Assembly: GCA_020284085.1 (NCBI GenBank)
Contig: JACEVL010000130.1
Location: 4,507,558-4,571,557 of the forward strand
Direction of reading: 5' to 3'
Source of the DNA: Aporrectodea caliginosa
Taxonomy: Eukaryota > Annelida > Clitellata > Crassiclitellata > Lumbricidae
Length of the DNA stretch: 64,000 bases
How positions within the stretch are numbered: position 1 is the first letter of the stretch; the number at the start of each line of letters is the position of its first letter. The notes under the pieces are model-generated. The model was given only the letters and a program-made list of their open reading frames with translations. It had not been told where the DNA came from and did not search any database. This document shows positions 11,350 to 22,289 of this stretch, in pieces. Both the position numbers and the translations under genes were made by a program.

Positions 11350-11700
11350 AATGACAGATATTAAATAATGGTCAGTGTTAGGATGAGATCGGCGATCTCA
11401 TTTTATAACATGTTGGATAAAATGAGCTCGGCTATATTCAACCACCTACGGACAAAACTAACCCTAACACTAACCCTAAGACTAACCCTAACCCACCCTC
11501 ACGACACTTAAACTAACCCTAAACGACCCTCGCCGTGCTTAAATTCTAGGTATAAAGTTTTTGATGCGGTAAGGTCGCCATTTCGAATACTGATGCTGTT
11601 GCGATGGACACGCGACGTGATTGGTCGACGTCGCCCGATCTCGTGTTAACACCGCTAAAATTAGATCGCCGATTTCGTTTTATAATTATTCATAAATAAT
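11350..11700. other. Inserted segment with telomere-like repeats and short palindromes
   Basis: It interrupts the composite unit. It has a TGAGATCG-G-CGATCTCA palindrome at about 11382, a related GATCGCCGATTTCG near 11666, and between them irregular CCCTAAC/CCCTAAA units. Similar ends suggest a degraded MITE, but boundaries and target duplication could not be fixed. Confidence 0.4.
11459..11525. repeat. Interstitial telomere-like CCCTAA repeats
   Basis: Units of CTAACCCTAA with single-base variants (CTAACACTAACCCTAAGAC) and a spacer of CCCTCACGACACTTAAA. Degenerate, so old. Confidence 0.7.
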
Positions 11701-12464
11701 ACACGAGGAATACACAAAACAAATAGGGCCGGCGTTACTAAGCGCGCATCCTACTAAATTTCCGGCCGGCCGTTGCGGCCTTCAATCAAACCGTAATGGA
11801 GTAACAGGCTGAAACTCGGCTACCACTGTGGGCCTCCTGTCACATTAATCAAATTCCCGCCATTAGTAATAGTCGTCGTTACATGGTTCAGTTTATTAAT
11901 ATTTTGTGACAGAATATGAGGATAATGATAACCCGACTAAAATCAATGGGCACACAACACATGCATTGCAAAAAAAATTTGGATTTAAAAAGATTAAAAC
12001 ATTAAAACGTACCTTCTCTCTCAGTGATCACAGACGAAAAGACAACTTCCGTTGCAAAAATAATTTACGAAAGCTACTCTTAAACAAGTAAGTAAAAATA
12101 AATTTCTATGACGCATCGCAGAGTGCCCTTATGCGCCGCATTTATATTATAACGCGCGTCAATATTGAAATATATACATAATATAAAAATCATAAAATTA
12201 AAATTATAATACTATGCTCTTATCCTTACCTCCGGCCTCCGTTAATTTTGTCTTGAAATAAAATTTACATTCCCTGTGCATCCAGAACTTTTCATCTGTT
12301 TTTAATCATATTAACAGTGGAATAATTAGCTTTAACTAGACGTTAATTCCTATAAACTCCAGCGTTCTTATTATAGGGCCTATAGCATAAATGTGTGCTC
12401 AACATATAATACAATAATGTTATTCAACGGTTGAATTGACTATATTTGGAGTCAAATTAAGTAT
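11700..12464. other. AT-rich stretch without a recognised element
   Basis: It opens with a short GC-rich stretch (CCGGCCGGCCGTTGCGGCC near 11763), then becomes strongly AT-rich. A 61-residue Lys/Asn-rich ORF (11906-12091) has no domain and typical random composition. None of the window's repeat modules is clear here. Confidence 0.4.
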
Positions 12465-12640
12465 ATTCATTCATTCATATCGAACATTTATATAGCGCCC
12501 CTTCAAGAAAACTGCTCAGAGGCGCTCCCAACTCCAGCACGGCTAAAAAGAACAGTCTTAAGATGAGAAAAGAAAGTAAGAGAAAGGGTCCTGCATGGGG
12601 AAAAGGCGAAGCTCCGAGCGCGCATGCATGCATACATGCA
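12465..12640 (-). mobile_element. CR1/L2-type LINE 3' end, minus strand
   Basis: An ATTCATTCATTCATAT tail, then TTATATAGCGCCCCTTCAAG and GAGGCGCTCCCAACTCC, the antisense form of the LINE terminus. A GCATGCATGCATACATGCAT run follows near 12622. Confidence 0.65.
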
Positions 12641-13330
12641 TGGTTGTGTAGAAATCTATAAAAACCAGTGGCATTTGTAATATAGAATTGCTTGGACAAT
12701 CACCAGACATATATATAGCCGTAATGTCGACAGGACTCCACATTCGTAGGCCTATGCCCATTGCAAATGCCTCGTACATATGGAGAATCTGCGTGGCATA
12801 AACATCGAGGATGGTCCGTTAAGGTAATTTCAAGAACCATTTCAAATGGTTTAGAAACGGTTTACTGCTAACAAAAACCGGATAGGTATTCTATCAGCTG
12901 GAAAACCTTGAGTACTTTATAATACCATTAAAAAACTATTTAAAAACCTCTACTTCTAACAGTGTGCGGACTATTACAGAGTTGGTTAGATGCTATTTTA
13001 GGTAGGGATCACCTTGAATAATGTCATCAAGTCCCAGCGAGATTTCCTTCTGCCACATCTGTGGATGGCATACGTTGATTTGATGGACGCGTTTAAATAG
13101 GACGCTGGTAGCCTGTTTTAAAAAAAAATCTCTTTTAAAAGTTTTTTGCAATTTTATGTTACTGAGCAATTTGAACAAATATATAATGTAAGCAATTAGA
13201 TTATCCACTTAAACAATGGATACAAGTAATATTAAAATTTTCCGATATGTTGAGACACCTTTAAATAGGTTTAAACCGATGAAATATATTAGGCATTTTC
13301 GTTCAATCGTTGATGAACAAACTCCACAAG
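12641..13330. repeat. Unassigned stretch, then the composite repeat end
   Basis: 12641-12960 holds nothing recognisable. From about 12970 the composite unit returns: CAGAGTTGGTTAG, GAATAATGTCATCAAG, CCACATCTGTGGATGGCATACG (about 13056) and a B module (GAGACACCTTTAAATAGG at 13252). It continues the copy interrupted at 11.35 kb. Confidence 0.55.
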
Positions 13331-13640
13331 CAGCAGTAGTAGTTTCAGTTTAACGACACCTGTGTGATAACGAAGAACATTTTTTGTCCAGGCTTCGGCC
13401 TGGCACTGCCTGGCACTAAGGACTCAAGCAATTCGAAGAGCAACAGTTAATATTTAGGATGAGGTAAAATCAACGTTTCTACTCAGCTGCACAACTGCTC
13501 GTACTCGTAGTTCCAGTCCAAAGCGTGGAGAAAGGAGGAGGGCGTATTGTAGCATGTTGCGGTTGTGCTACTCCGGGGGTTAAATTAAGAAGCAGAAAGT
13601 GGACGCCGTTCTTAGGAAGAATTGAACATGATAATTATCC
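13331..13640. repeat. Antisense and sense module D pair
   Basis: Antisense D at about 13345-13410 (AGTTTAACGACACCTGTGTG) and sense D at about 13505-13550 (AGCGTGGAGAAAGGAGGAGG). Confidence 0.65.
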
Positions 13641-13855
13641 ATGCCTGTTCACTTCTAACCCAGTCTCTGCCCGCACGCTGGTAGCGCCAATCCGCGTAGG
13701 GACCCTGGGCAAGTCCTTCACTCGCAATTGCTCATGCGCTTCGGCGTGAAACTCCGATTCAGCGTCCGCGCAGTAGTCGGGAGCGCCTCTGAATAGGAAT
13801 CTGGAAGGGGCGCTATAACAAGTGTTGAAATACAATACAATACAATACATTCGAA
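13640..13855 (+). mobile_element. SINE (family 1) with LINE-like tail
   Basis: Shares CCCTGGGCAAGTCCTTCACT, CGCAATTGCTCATGC, GCGTGAAACTCCGATTCAG and the terminal GAGCGCCTCTGA...GGGGCGCTATAA with the minus-strand copy at 20.8-21.1 kb. Ends in an ACAAT-type tail (AATACAATACAATACAATAC). The tRNA-like head is degraded here but visible in the other copy. Confidence 0.75.
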
Positions 13856-14930
13856 ACTCTGAATAAAGAAGGAGGGCTACGAAAACGGCCATAATATCCA
13901 AAAGATGTTGCTAAACACAGATAACTAATACTATAGTCTGACAGTACCAGTCCAAAACCTGGAGAAGAGAGGAGGGCGACGCTAATCATCTTTGTTATAA
14001 CACAGAGTCGTTAAACAGCTACTAAACAAGGAATATGCAAAACCATTGTTAATTCATTGAAGGAAGTCTTCGACACATAATTGGAAACGCCAGAAAGAAA
14101 ATATTTTCAAATACCAGCCCCAAGCGCTCATCCTCGGCTATGTTTTTCTCCTCGACGAATTTAATGATTGGGTGGATCCAAAGTTTATCATCTTATGGCA
14201 ACAGAAGTCGTTGACGTCTGAGAAAATTATTTTGGCACCATAAAACATTTTTCTTTGTTTTGATTTTTTTATTCCAATATTTAGCGTCGTCTTACGACAT
14301 TAAAGGCTTCTTGACGAAGATACGCAGTGTTTGATAATAGCGCGCCATCTGAATAACATAGTTATATCAATTTCAATGATACCGTTTTAAGGGTGTCCAA
14401 TTTTTCAAACGCACGGTTGGATGAATCTTTAACTTTTATGTCATGTTATAGCGTCAAAGGCCGTTGACATCGGTAGGAGATTTTTTTATAGTTTTCAACA
14501 TCATACCTGAGGGTTAATCGCTTTTACTGATTGAAATGTGTTGGGGATTGGTGATTGATTGAACGAAAACGTGGTCTATATAAAGGCGGCTATCAAAGCC
14601 TTCTTCATTGTGAAGAAGGCATGGGACACCTACGGGCACTGAACCAATGGTTATTGATGATGATAGGCCTAAGCTATTTAAAGGTGCATAATGTTTGTGC
14701 AATTATTATTTTGTAATGTATGAGTTGACAATAACGGTCAATGTTGCCATAAGATGTCATTGATTTGAAGATTAACAAATAATCGCTTTAAATGTGAGAA
14801 AGGAAAAGAATCTATTGTCACAATTATAATTATTATTTTATGATTAAGGATCTCTTGAGAATTTAGAATGTTTATTAAGATTTTTTGCTTTTAACTTTTC
14901 TTGTGTAGGATAATTATTGTTGCGGAATAC
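13856..14930. repeat. Background repeat mosaic
   Basis: Sense D copies at about 13855-13900 and 13935-14020, then scattered A and B fragments (TTTAAAGGTGCATAATG near 14680; TTGCCATAAGATGTC near 14740). A local inverted stretch AGCCTTCTTCATTGTGAAGAAGGC occurs near 14599-14622. No gene. Confidence 0.5.
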
Positions 14931-15625
14931 AGGTGGTGATATTGTAGGGCTCTGTCTAGATACCTTTTATTGGCGTCTTACGGACGCTATAAGATTCTCG
15001 TTTTCTTTGCATTGTATAGAGCTGTAATATGCCAACAATAATCTTTGTCGACGGAAACGGCCTAAGTTGTCATAAGCTGCCGTTAAACTGTGGATCCATC
15101 CATTGTATAAGTCGTACCTTCCAACTCAAACTTCTTTTTTTGCAATATAAGACATAACTCTGTCACTCATAGTGCCAGTTCAAAGTCGCGAGAAAGAAGG
15201 AGGGATCCGTCAATCATCTTCGTTACGACACATTTTATTAAATCAGCTTTGTATAGGCAACTTTGATGTCATAAGGGGACGTTACACTTTGGAATAATAA
15301 TTATTATTATTCAGAGGTGTCCGAACAGATCACAACATTATTAGGTGAGGTTAGGATAACTACTATTCAACAACTTCTACTGCTACTAATCGTTTATTGC
15401 TTTAGAACATGTTTAAAGTATTTTCGAAGAGCATCTTCATGCCCATCTATGAACACACTGAAACCCCCACAGGTCGCTTCTTTTGCTTCTCGGTCACAGT
15501 AGGACGGGAATGACAGCTGATCTTACGTACAATAGCTTGATTAGTAAATGTTTTGTTTACGTCGTTTGGCTAATAATAGGCCCTATGGATTTATCTGTGG
15601 TAATGACATGCCCTGGTCTTGCCAC
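14931..15625. repeat. Background block paralogous to 1.74-2.41 kb
   Basis: Same B, D, A, then GCTTTAGAACATGTTTAAAG order as 1.74-2.41 kb. The difference is a micro-SINE inserted after TTTCTTTGCATTGTATA, absent from the earlier copy. Confidence 0.75.
15019..15100 (+). mobile_element. Micro-SINE copy 3 with 9-bp target-site duplication
   Basis: 82 bp from GAGCTGTAATATGCC to GGATCCATC, flanked by CATTGTATA at 15010-15018 and 15101-15109. The paralogous site at 1.87-1.90 kb lacks it, so this is a filled/empty pair. It defines the minimal unit length. Confidence 0.9.
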
Positions 15626-15703
15626 ATTTGCACATGATATTTCAACAACAACATAGGCTACGATTGAACGCTGTCAAAGACCTCTGAAAACTACAAAACA
15701 TGC

Positions 15704-15788
15704 TGGATTGGATCCACAGTTTAACGGCAGCTTATGACAACATAGGCCGTTGCCGCCGACAAAGATTAGTTTTGGCATATTACAGCTC
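15704..15788 (-). mobile_element. Micro-SINE copy 4
   Basis: Antisense copy with a GGATTGGATCCACAG tail and ATTACAGCTC 5' end. The tail is of the CCAAT type rather than ATCC. Target duplication not evident. Confidence 0.85.
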
Positions 15789-16440
15789 ATAATTATTGGT
15801 TCTCAGCAACAAGAGACGATTGAACATAAATATGCAGAACATACAGAATTGCTCTTCTGATTTTACTTATAGGGCGAATATCACACTTAGAAGAGGTGTG
15901 TAATTATTTCGAACAGTTTTCACTGTTCTAATGGCATAATATAGAACCGTCAGTTCGTTAGTTGCTATTTAACAACACTTTGTCATAGCAAGGATAATTA
16001 GTGTGGACCCACCTTTCTCCATTCTTGGGACTGGCACTGCACCACTCTTCTGCTTTCGCATAATTATAGAAATTATTTTCGCACTTTGAAAGTCAGTTAA
16101 TACAGAACGGCTCTTCTGCTCTTACTTATAGGGCGAATATCTCACTTGAAAGGGTATGTAATTAGTTTGAACAGTTGTGACCGTTCGTTTTGACAAAATA
16201 CAGACCAGCTCTTCTGCTTTTACTTATAGGGCGATAATCACACTTAAACGAAATGTATAATTATATGCAACAGTTCTCACCGTTCGTTTTGGCATAATAC
16301 AAAAATAAATTTGAACTCACCTACTGCCTCTACCCTGGTAGCGCCAGTCCAAAGATTGGATCAAGAAGGCGGGCGAAGAAATCTGCCATAGGATCCATAA
16401 GATAATATTATAACAGTGTCGTTAAAGATCAACTAGCGAA
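15789..16440. repeat. Repeated 'TTATAGGGCGA' module array with two D copies
   Basis: The stretch CTCTTCTG...CTTATAGGGCGAATATC, followed by ACAGTT..CACCGTTCG, occurs three times (about 15843, 16102 and 16200). The last two are in tandem with a period near 98 bp. Antisense D is at about 15955-16045 and sense D at about 16335-16430. A fourth relative is at about 2530. Confidence 0.65.
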
Positions 16441-16844
16441 TTGTGCTTTGTATTTGGGAAGCACGGGTCCAATGCTCTTTAAGGAGTCTGTAAAACCATC
16501 GAGGAACAATTGCAACAATGATCGAAAACACTACTGAAGTAATTCAGGAGAAATAGCAAAATGTCTTCAAATTCCATTGATGCAATAGTCCGACGTTTAC
16601 ACCGTTGAACCACAACTGTTAGCAATCGCTACTTGATTAAGAACAATGCCGAGCTTTTAAACTAAAAGTGAGAATTTCACGAATTGATTTAGTTTACGTG
16701 AGCGGCCCTGCCAGTCGTAAGATGTAAAAACTCACAATACTGCGAATAATGTTACGATCTACTTAGACACCTTAAAATAGCATTAAACCGAAGATATATA
16801 GAGTACATTTTCGCTCAATTGTTAATTACGACCCCTTTACAGAA

Positions 16845-17215
16845 GTCCCGGTAAATAATTATATGAAGTATCGCATTCACTCTGGAACCTCTCCCTCATA
16901 GAAGGCATCCATGGTCATGCCATGTTGTGTTTCCAATAATAGAGGACTCCGATCGTCGACGCGAGGGATTTCACCGTACATCACACAAACAGGAAGTTTG
17001 GAGACCGTGCTTTCTCTGTCTCAGAACCCTTAGAATGGAACAGTCTTACAAACTTCAGTTCGACAGTGCACATCTGTTGCTCAGTTTAAAAGAAAGTTAA
17101 AAACTCCTCTGTTCACCTTGCACTATGACTAAGAATGTAGCAGAACGCGCGCTCGTGCAAGACCTGTCTTGGTGAAGCGCGCTATACATTTTCATTTGTA
17201 TTGTATTCATTCATT
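16845..17215 (+). mobile_element. CR1/L2-type LINE 3' end, plus strand
   Basis: Frame-broken translation resembles the CR1/L2 C-terminus (a GDRAFSVS-like stretch, then W-N-S, then a CTCAGTTTAAAAGAAAGTTA stretch encoding LKxxLF). The end is GAAGCGCGCTATACATTTTC followed by a GTATTGTATTC tail. Heavily mutated. Confidence 0.6.
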
Positions 17216-17310
17216 AATTAATTCATAAATTTATATAGCGCCCCTTCAAGAGGACTACTCAGAGGCGCTCCCGACTCCAGCACATCCAAAAAGTATTGTA
17301 TACTAAAAAA
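17216..17310 (-). mobile_element. CR1/L2-type LINE 3' tail, minus strand
   Basis: ATTCATAAATTTATATAGCG, CCCCTTCAAGAGGACTACTC and AGAGGCGCTCCCGACTCC form the antisense terminus. It abuts the plus-strand LINE tail, so the two LINE 3' ends face each other. Confidence 0.65.
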
Positions 17311-17484
17311 CAAGTCCACACTGCCATTAAGCGGAAATCGTTCTTGTTGCCGACAATTTCGCCCAACTCTACTGAGTTAAATAAGTCCAATCTCGGCCTA
17401 AGACTTTTTACTTCCGCATCAACTCATTAAATAAATTGATGGTAAATTTTGACGTGAAAGCTGCGCTTGCGGTTAAAATTTCAT

Positions 17485-17549
17485 CGCGATTAAATATTTA
17501 ATCGCGTTAATTGTACAACAAATTTAACGCTTTAATCGCGTGCGTTAAC
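17485..17549. repeat. Palindrome cluster at the edge of the inverted duplication
   Basis: 17485-17506 is a perfect 22-bp palindrome with half-site CGCGATTAAAT. 17524-17549 contains a second inverted pair, TTAACGC...GCGTTAA. The left arm of the 1.6-kb inverted duplication starts at about 17524, so the second structure lies on the boundary. Confidence 0.7.
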
Positions 17550-19120
17550 GTCTAAATAATGTTTGTGGAATAATTATTATTTGATGTATGATATGGTAAT
17601 AGCGGCCGATGTTGCCATAAGATGTCACTACTGTAACACTAAGGAATAATAAATAATCGCCTGAAAATTTCAAAAAAATTGAGTAAGAATCTGATGTTGT
17701 TATTATATTTATAGGATTAAGATTCTTAATTTAAGAATATCTTACTCATGGGAATGTTTATTAAGAAAACTTTTCGCTTTTAATATTTATTGTGTGGGAC
17801 AATTGCGGAATGTTGTTTAATATTTGCACCAACCCATTTTAAACAAGATTTGTATCATAGACAGTGTCAGTTGTATTATTTCAAGCCGTTAAACAAAGCA
17901 TATCTTCGGTGATATTGTAAAGGTCTGTTTAGACACCTTTTAATGGTGTCTTCTGGATGCTATAAGTATCTCGTTTTCTTTGCATTGTTTATCTCTCTTC
18001 CTTATGAAGTCTTTGGTCTTCAATGCATTGTATAAATAACTTCACCACATCCCTGCCTGTGCTAGTGACAATTACAAGCCTAAAAATGGAGGTGGGTGAC
18101 GCTAGTCATCTTTGTTATGACACAGTGTCGTTAAACTCTAACTAGCCATGGCTAGAATGTTACAGTCCGAACGTGAAAAAAGGAGGGCTACACCAATCAT
18201 CCTTTGTTACGACATAAAAGACAAAAATTGCTATATCTCAGCTCATGAGAATAACATCTGCCACATCTGTGGATGGATTATGTGGATTTGAAGGCCGCGT
18301 TTAAATACGACACAGATATCCTGTTTGTCCTTAAAGTTTTTATTATATTATATTTGAATAAAACTGTGCTGCAAACACTGAGAATTACCCATTTAAACAC
18401 TGAATACTACTAGTGATGCACAGATCTGTTTAACAAGGGGAAATACTGTGTATCAAAAATCGGAGTGGTCTAAAGTTGACAGTGGATTCAGAAAGTGCCT
18501 CTCCCTCTCTCCCGCCCGTGCTACGGTTTAACGAAGGCGATTAGCGTCGTCCTCCTCCATTATCCACACTTCTGACTGGCATCACCTGATGGCAACAATG
18601 AAACTAAATCCGACGATTGTTGTAAAGCCATTATCCTCCACCTCACTTGCTTTAAAGCTACAGAATGAGTGATTGGTTGGTTGGTTGCTGTTAAATGACA
18701 CTGTTTCGTAACAAAGATGATGAGCGTCGCCCTCCCCTTTCTCCAGGTTTGGGACTGGCATTGCCGCAGGAGGGTAGTAGTAGTTTCAGTTAAACGACAC
18801 TTTGTGATAATAGAGATCATTGGCGTCTTTAAACAAATAGCATTACGATTTTATTAGAACAGTAAAACTCAAACTTTGGTCCATGGTATAGTGCTGATCT
18901 TCAATTTATTGGTAACCGACCCATGGAATGATAACGGGAAGCAGAATCTTCCTGGTAGTTAAACAATTATTAAATTGCTTACTATAATGTAGCCTAAGCC
19001 ATAAAAATAAGAGCCTGACACAATGCTTATACATGATAGACAGTTTGAAATATGTAACAGTAACAAAACCATAAGATAATATTTGTAATAAACAGCTACA
19101 ATAAGTTATTGTGGAATTTA
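17524..19120. repeat. Left arm of a 1.6-kb inverted duplication
   Basis: Reverse complement of 31054-32684 at about 97% identity by eye. The left arm lacks about 24 bp near 18330 that the right arm has. The arm contains B (17930), D (about 18065 and 18180, sense; 18545 and 18722, antisense), a CCACATCTGTGGATGG landmark (18261) and an inverted piece of the composite unit. The corresponding 86-residue ORFs in the two arms (18820-18560 and 31356-31616) differ at four residues. They overlap module D on its non-coding side and have no domain. Confidence 0.9.
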
Positions 19121-19364
19121 GCATAGCACAAATGGTTAACTATTCATGCAAAGTGTACGCAAATAATCAAACATCGACGATGCTTATTTTTATTCTATTA
19201 GACTTTCTTATTTTCAAAGATTGTTCTGATACCTGTAGCATAGTTTTTGACATGAATGTCTGTTATTTGTGAGAACGTGCGAGACGATAGTAACTAAACT
19301 GAATGTATTTCAATGCCAACATTATCTAATAATATCTATTGCTATAGACTAACAGTGACTTAAT

Positions 19365-19623
19365 CAGTGTTTTTTTCTAGAAAAAAAAGGTTCCGGAACT
19401 CAACAAATTTAGAACAATTATAGGGGCATATTTTATTCTAATATTTCTGCTTCATATATATCAATATAAAAAATTCACTGAAAGCACTGTAATTCGGTTA
19501 AATAATCTAACTAATTTAAAATAATTTTTATTAAAAATTTTAATTAACTAAATTATTTTTTAATAGCTGAGAAAAAGGTCCAGGAACGCCGTTCCGGACC
19601 GCTCCGGCTGAAAAAAAGCACTG
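19365..19623. mobile_element. hAT-type MITE with 8-bp target-site duplication
   Basis: Ends are inverted: CAGTGTTTTTTTCTAG on the left and GCTGAAAAAAAGCACTG on the right. Flanks are GACTTAAT (19357-19364) and GACTTAAC (19624-19631), an 8-bp duplication with one change, as expected of hAT transposases. The interior is AT-rich with GGTTCCGGAAC and GTTCCGGACC subterminal inverted motifs and no coding sequence. Confidence 0.85.
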
Positions 19624-19626
19624 GAC

Positions 19627-20665
19627 TTAACCAGCACAATGTCATATGCAAAACACATGCTACAAGAGAGATTAAACTGGAGCCATTTTGAACTCAGCTT
19701 CAAATTGTATAGGTTTGTAAGCGGCATTCTCTCCACATCTGATGATGAGGTACAGTCCTGGATGGCATCCAATAAACTCCTCCTTAACCCATCAAAGACT
19801 GAATTTCTGCTACTGGGCACTCCACAGCAACTTAAAAAATTTGATGGGCTTAAGTCATTGAAACTGGGTGACTCAATTGTTCATTTGGCCGATGCTGCAC
19901 GTAACTTAGGTGTTGTTTTTAATTCTACCATGTCTCTCAGTGGCCATGTAAACAGTATTTGTAAGTCATCCTACATGTTCATTCGTGACATAACGCAGAA
20001 TTAGGCGTGCCTGTGCCAATGTCTGCAAGAATATCTCTTGGCAAATGCATTGGTTTCCAGTCGCCTGGATTACTGTAATTCACTTCTTACTGGTATCAAT
20101 AAGTCTAACTTGCTTAAACTGCAAAGGGTTCAGAACTCTCTGGCTAGAGCCATAACTAATACATCCAAATATGAACATATATAACCCCTGTGCTTAAATC
20201 TTTGCATTGGCTTCCTGTTCAGCAGAGAATTCGTTTCAAACTGGGGCTCATAGTATATAAAACTGTAAATTCTGGCCAACCACAATATTTAAAATCAGTT
20301 CTTATTCCCCAGACTTATCATTATTCAATGAGGTCATCTGATCATCTTTGTCTGGTCATCATACCAAAATCAAGAACTGTTCTTGGCAAACGAGCTTTTT
20401 CAGTATCTGGACCTACTTTTTGGAACTCTCTTCCTGTGTCTGTACGCTGTGCTCAGTCGCTTGGGTCATTTCGTTCGCCGGCTGAAAACTTACCTCTTTC
20501 AAATTGCTTATCCACCGTAGGCTGTCTCTCTCTGTCTCTTACGGACTGATCTTTTGGATGTTGACCTGATTACGGCTTTTGGTTTTGGTGTGTCATCGGT
20601 TGATGCCTTGTGCATTAGACACCGGCAATAGATGTTGCTATTTACATTACATAACATTACACATC
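19627..20665 (+). mobile_element. CR1/L2-type LINE pseudogene, RT C-terminal half and 3' tail
   Basis: The decayed ORF starts inside the RT domain after the YADD box (QSWMASNKLLLNPSKTEFLL) and reads through RNLGVVFNSTMSLSGHV. A frameshift near 20004 follows, then SRLDYCNSLLTGI, LLKLQRVQNSLARA, a stop, LKSLHWLPVQQRIRFK, GKRAFSVSGPTFWNSLPVSV and a YTFRS-like end. These motifs and their order are diagnostic for CR1/L2-type elements. The 3' end has an ATTAC-type tail (ACATTACATAACATTACAC). At least two frameshifts or stops, so non-functional and 5'-truncated. A short 3' piece of the same family is at 40.27-40.44 kb. Confidence 0.9.
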
Positions 20666-20799
20666 TAAAGGACACGTTACACGTGGATGAAATGGTTCTA
20701 TTGCCTTTCTGATGTGCACTGTTAATATGTTTCTATTACCTATTCCATGATTATGATACCTAGGTCGGTAATTATGGTTTAGACCTCCCTATTATAATT

Positions 20800-21100
20800 C
20801 ATTTCAGATATTTATATATAGCGCCCCTTCAAGATTTCTACTCAGAGGCGCTCCCGACTACTGCGCGGACACTGAATCGGAGTTTCACGCCGAAGCCATG
20901 AGCAATTGCGAGTGAAGGACTTGCCCAGGGTCCACGCGGCGGCTTGAGGTAGATTCGAACCCGCAACCCTCCGGCTGCAAGGCACCAAACATACCCCTTG
21001 AAGGGTGGATTCGGACCCCCGCAGCCCCTCCGGCTGCAAGGCACCGAACACACCCCACCACCACGCGCCCCACGTAGCACCTCCACCTAAACGCTCATGT
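20800..21100 (-). mobile_element. tRNA-derived SINE (family 1) with CR1/L2-like tail
   Basis: On the minus strand: a box-B-like GGGTTCGAATCTACC in a tRNA-like head, a middle with CCCTGGGCAAGTCCTTCACT and GCGTGAAACTCCGATTCAG, and a tail GGGAGCGCCTCTGAGTAG followed by GGGGCGCTATATATAAATA. The tail matches the 3' end of the window's CR1/L2-type LINEs, so that LINE probably supplied the machinery. The head is locally duplicated (GGTGCCTTGCAGCCGGAGGG occurs twice), giving three overlapping minus-strand ORFs that are not genes. Confidence 0.8.
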
Positions 21101-21140
21101 ATAGATAGAATGACCTACCTTTCTGATTTATTAGACATTT

Positions 21141-21247
21141 TCGTTCGAGCTAAAAAAATTGAGCTGCAATATGCCAAAAATAATCTTTGTCGGCGGCATT
21201 ACGGCTATGTTGTCATAAGCTGCCGTTAAACTGTGGATCCATCCATC
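21141..21247 (+). mobile_element. Micro-SINE copy 5
   Basis: GAGCTGCAATATGCC to GGATCCATCCAT. TCGTTCGAG occurs just before it (about 21139) and just after it (about 21247), a 9-bp duplication. About 15 A-rich bases precede the usual 5' end. Confidence 0.85.
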
Positions 21248-21340
21248 GTTCGAGATCTGTAATATGCCAAAAATAATCTTTGTCGGCGGACACGGCCTAT
21301 GTTGTCATAAGCTGCCGTTAAACTGTGGATCCATTCATAA
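21248..21340 (+). mobile_element. Micro-SINE copy 6, directly adjacent to copy 5
   Basis: GATCTGTAATATGCC to GGATCCATTCA. Same orientation, immediately after the TCGTTCGAG duplication of copy 5, so the pair arose by two insertions at one site or by tandem duplication. Confidence 0.85.
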
Positions 21341-22280
21341 CGCTACTGATGTTTACGATTGTCCTGGTTTGATGTGCAATTTAAGATCGACGTTAATTGC
21401 TCGAAGGTCCATTAGAAGTCGCTTAACACTTAATGCAACTAAAGATAGTACGCTCTTATTAGACGAGTGCTACTCAAACTGTGGTTCGTGGTCTTGTCCC
21501 CTAGTCCGTGAATGATTGGTTTCAGGGCCGCGGAATGTTAACCGGATTCACAATTATGATGAATATTTTTATAAAATATTAAATTGTATTCAATGTAAAA
21601 CAGTAACAATAAATTAATCGGAAATCTAAATTTTAATATAACATATTAATATACAAGTAGGCTGATGTTGAAAGGCGGCGAGGTGGTAAAGGAATTACTG
21701 GTCCACAGCATCAGAGAGTTAGAGATGCATCGGATTAGACAACTTTAAATTGCCTTTGACCTGCGTTATATGTTCGGAATTTTCTTTCAGTTGATAGGTT
21801 AATAAAAAATGTGAAAGAACGGACGATGTACTTTAACCAGAAGCATTAAAAACTGTGCTAAACATTATCTCCAATGGCGTTAACAGTCTTTGAGGCGAGA
21901 AGACGTTCTTTAACTATTGATAACACTCAATTATTATAGCCTCTACAGAGTGTACGGTCAACGTCAACGGACTTGGCACCGCCACTGACCAAACTCTGGT
22001 GGTGCCAGTCCAAAGCCCGGATAAAGGACGAGGGCGACGCCAATCATCTTTGATATGACACAGCGTCGTTAAACAGCAACTAACCTAACCCTAGGCTAAT
22101 AATGTTATGATCTGCTTCAGTCGCGAGTTCATAACACATTTTCATCATTGAAAACGTTTAACCATAAGCTATATAGCTGAGAACGGTCAAAGGAATTTCT
22201 TATCGAAGCCAACGGCCTTTGATGCCTAAAGATACGTGGTTAAACCTGGTAGAATCTCTCCATGTTGGAATTCCATCGAG
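21341..22280 (-). repeat. Composite repeat in reverse orientation
   Basis: From about 21475 the unit runs backwards: AAACTGTGGTTCGTGGTC, a TTTAATATAACATATTAAT stretch, CATCAGAGAGTTAGAGATGC and AGACAACTTTAAATTGCC (about 21736). A sense D at about 21990-22075 and an A-like stretch follow. No gene. Confidence 0.6.
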
Positions 22281-22289
22281 TATACACGT

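Noticed and set aside
11017..11364. 115-codon ORF
   Set aside because: It spans antisense module D and composite repeat sequence; the frame is broken in the paralogous copies at 6.9, 37.1 and 55.1 kb.
11906..12091. 61-codon Lys/Asn-rich ORF as a small gene
   Set aside because: Composition matches AT-rich random sequence; no domain and no paralogue.
18560..18820. 86-codon ORF also present at 31356-31616 with only four changes
   Set aside because: Conservation follows from the recent inverted duplication of the whole 1.6 kb. The reading runs antisense across module D and is not open in older copies.
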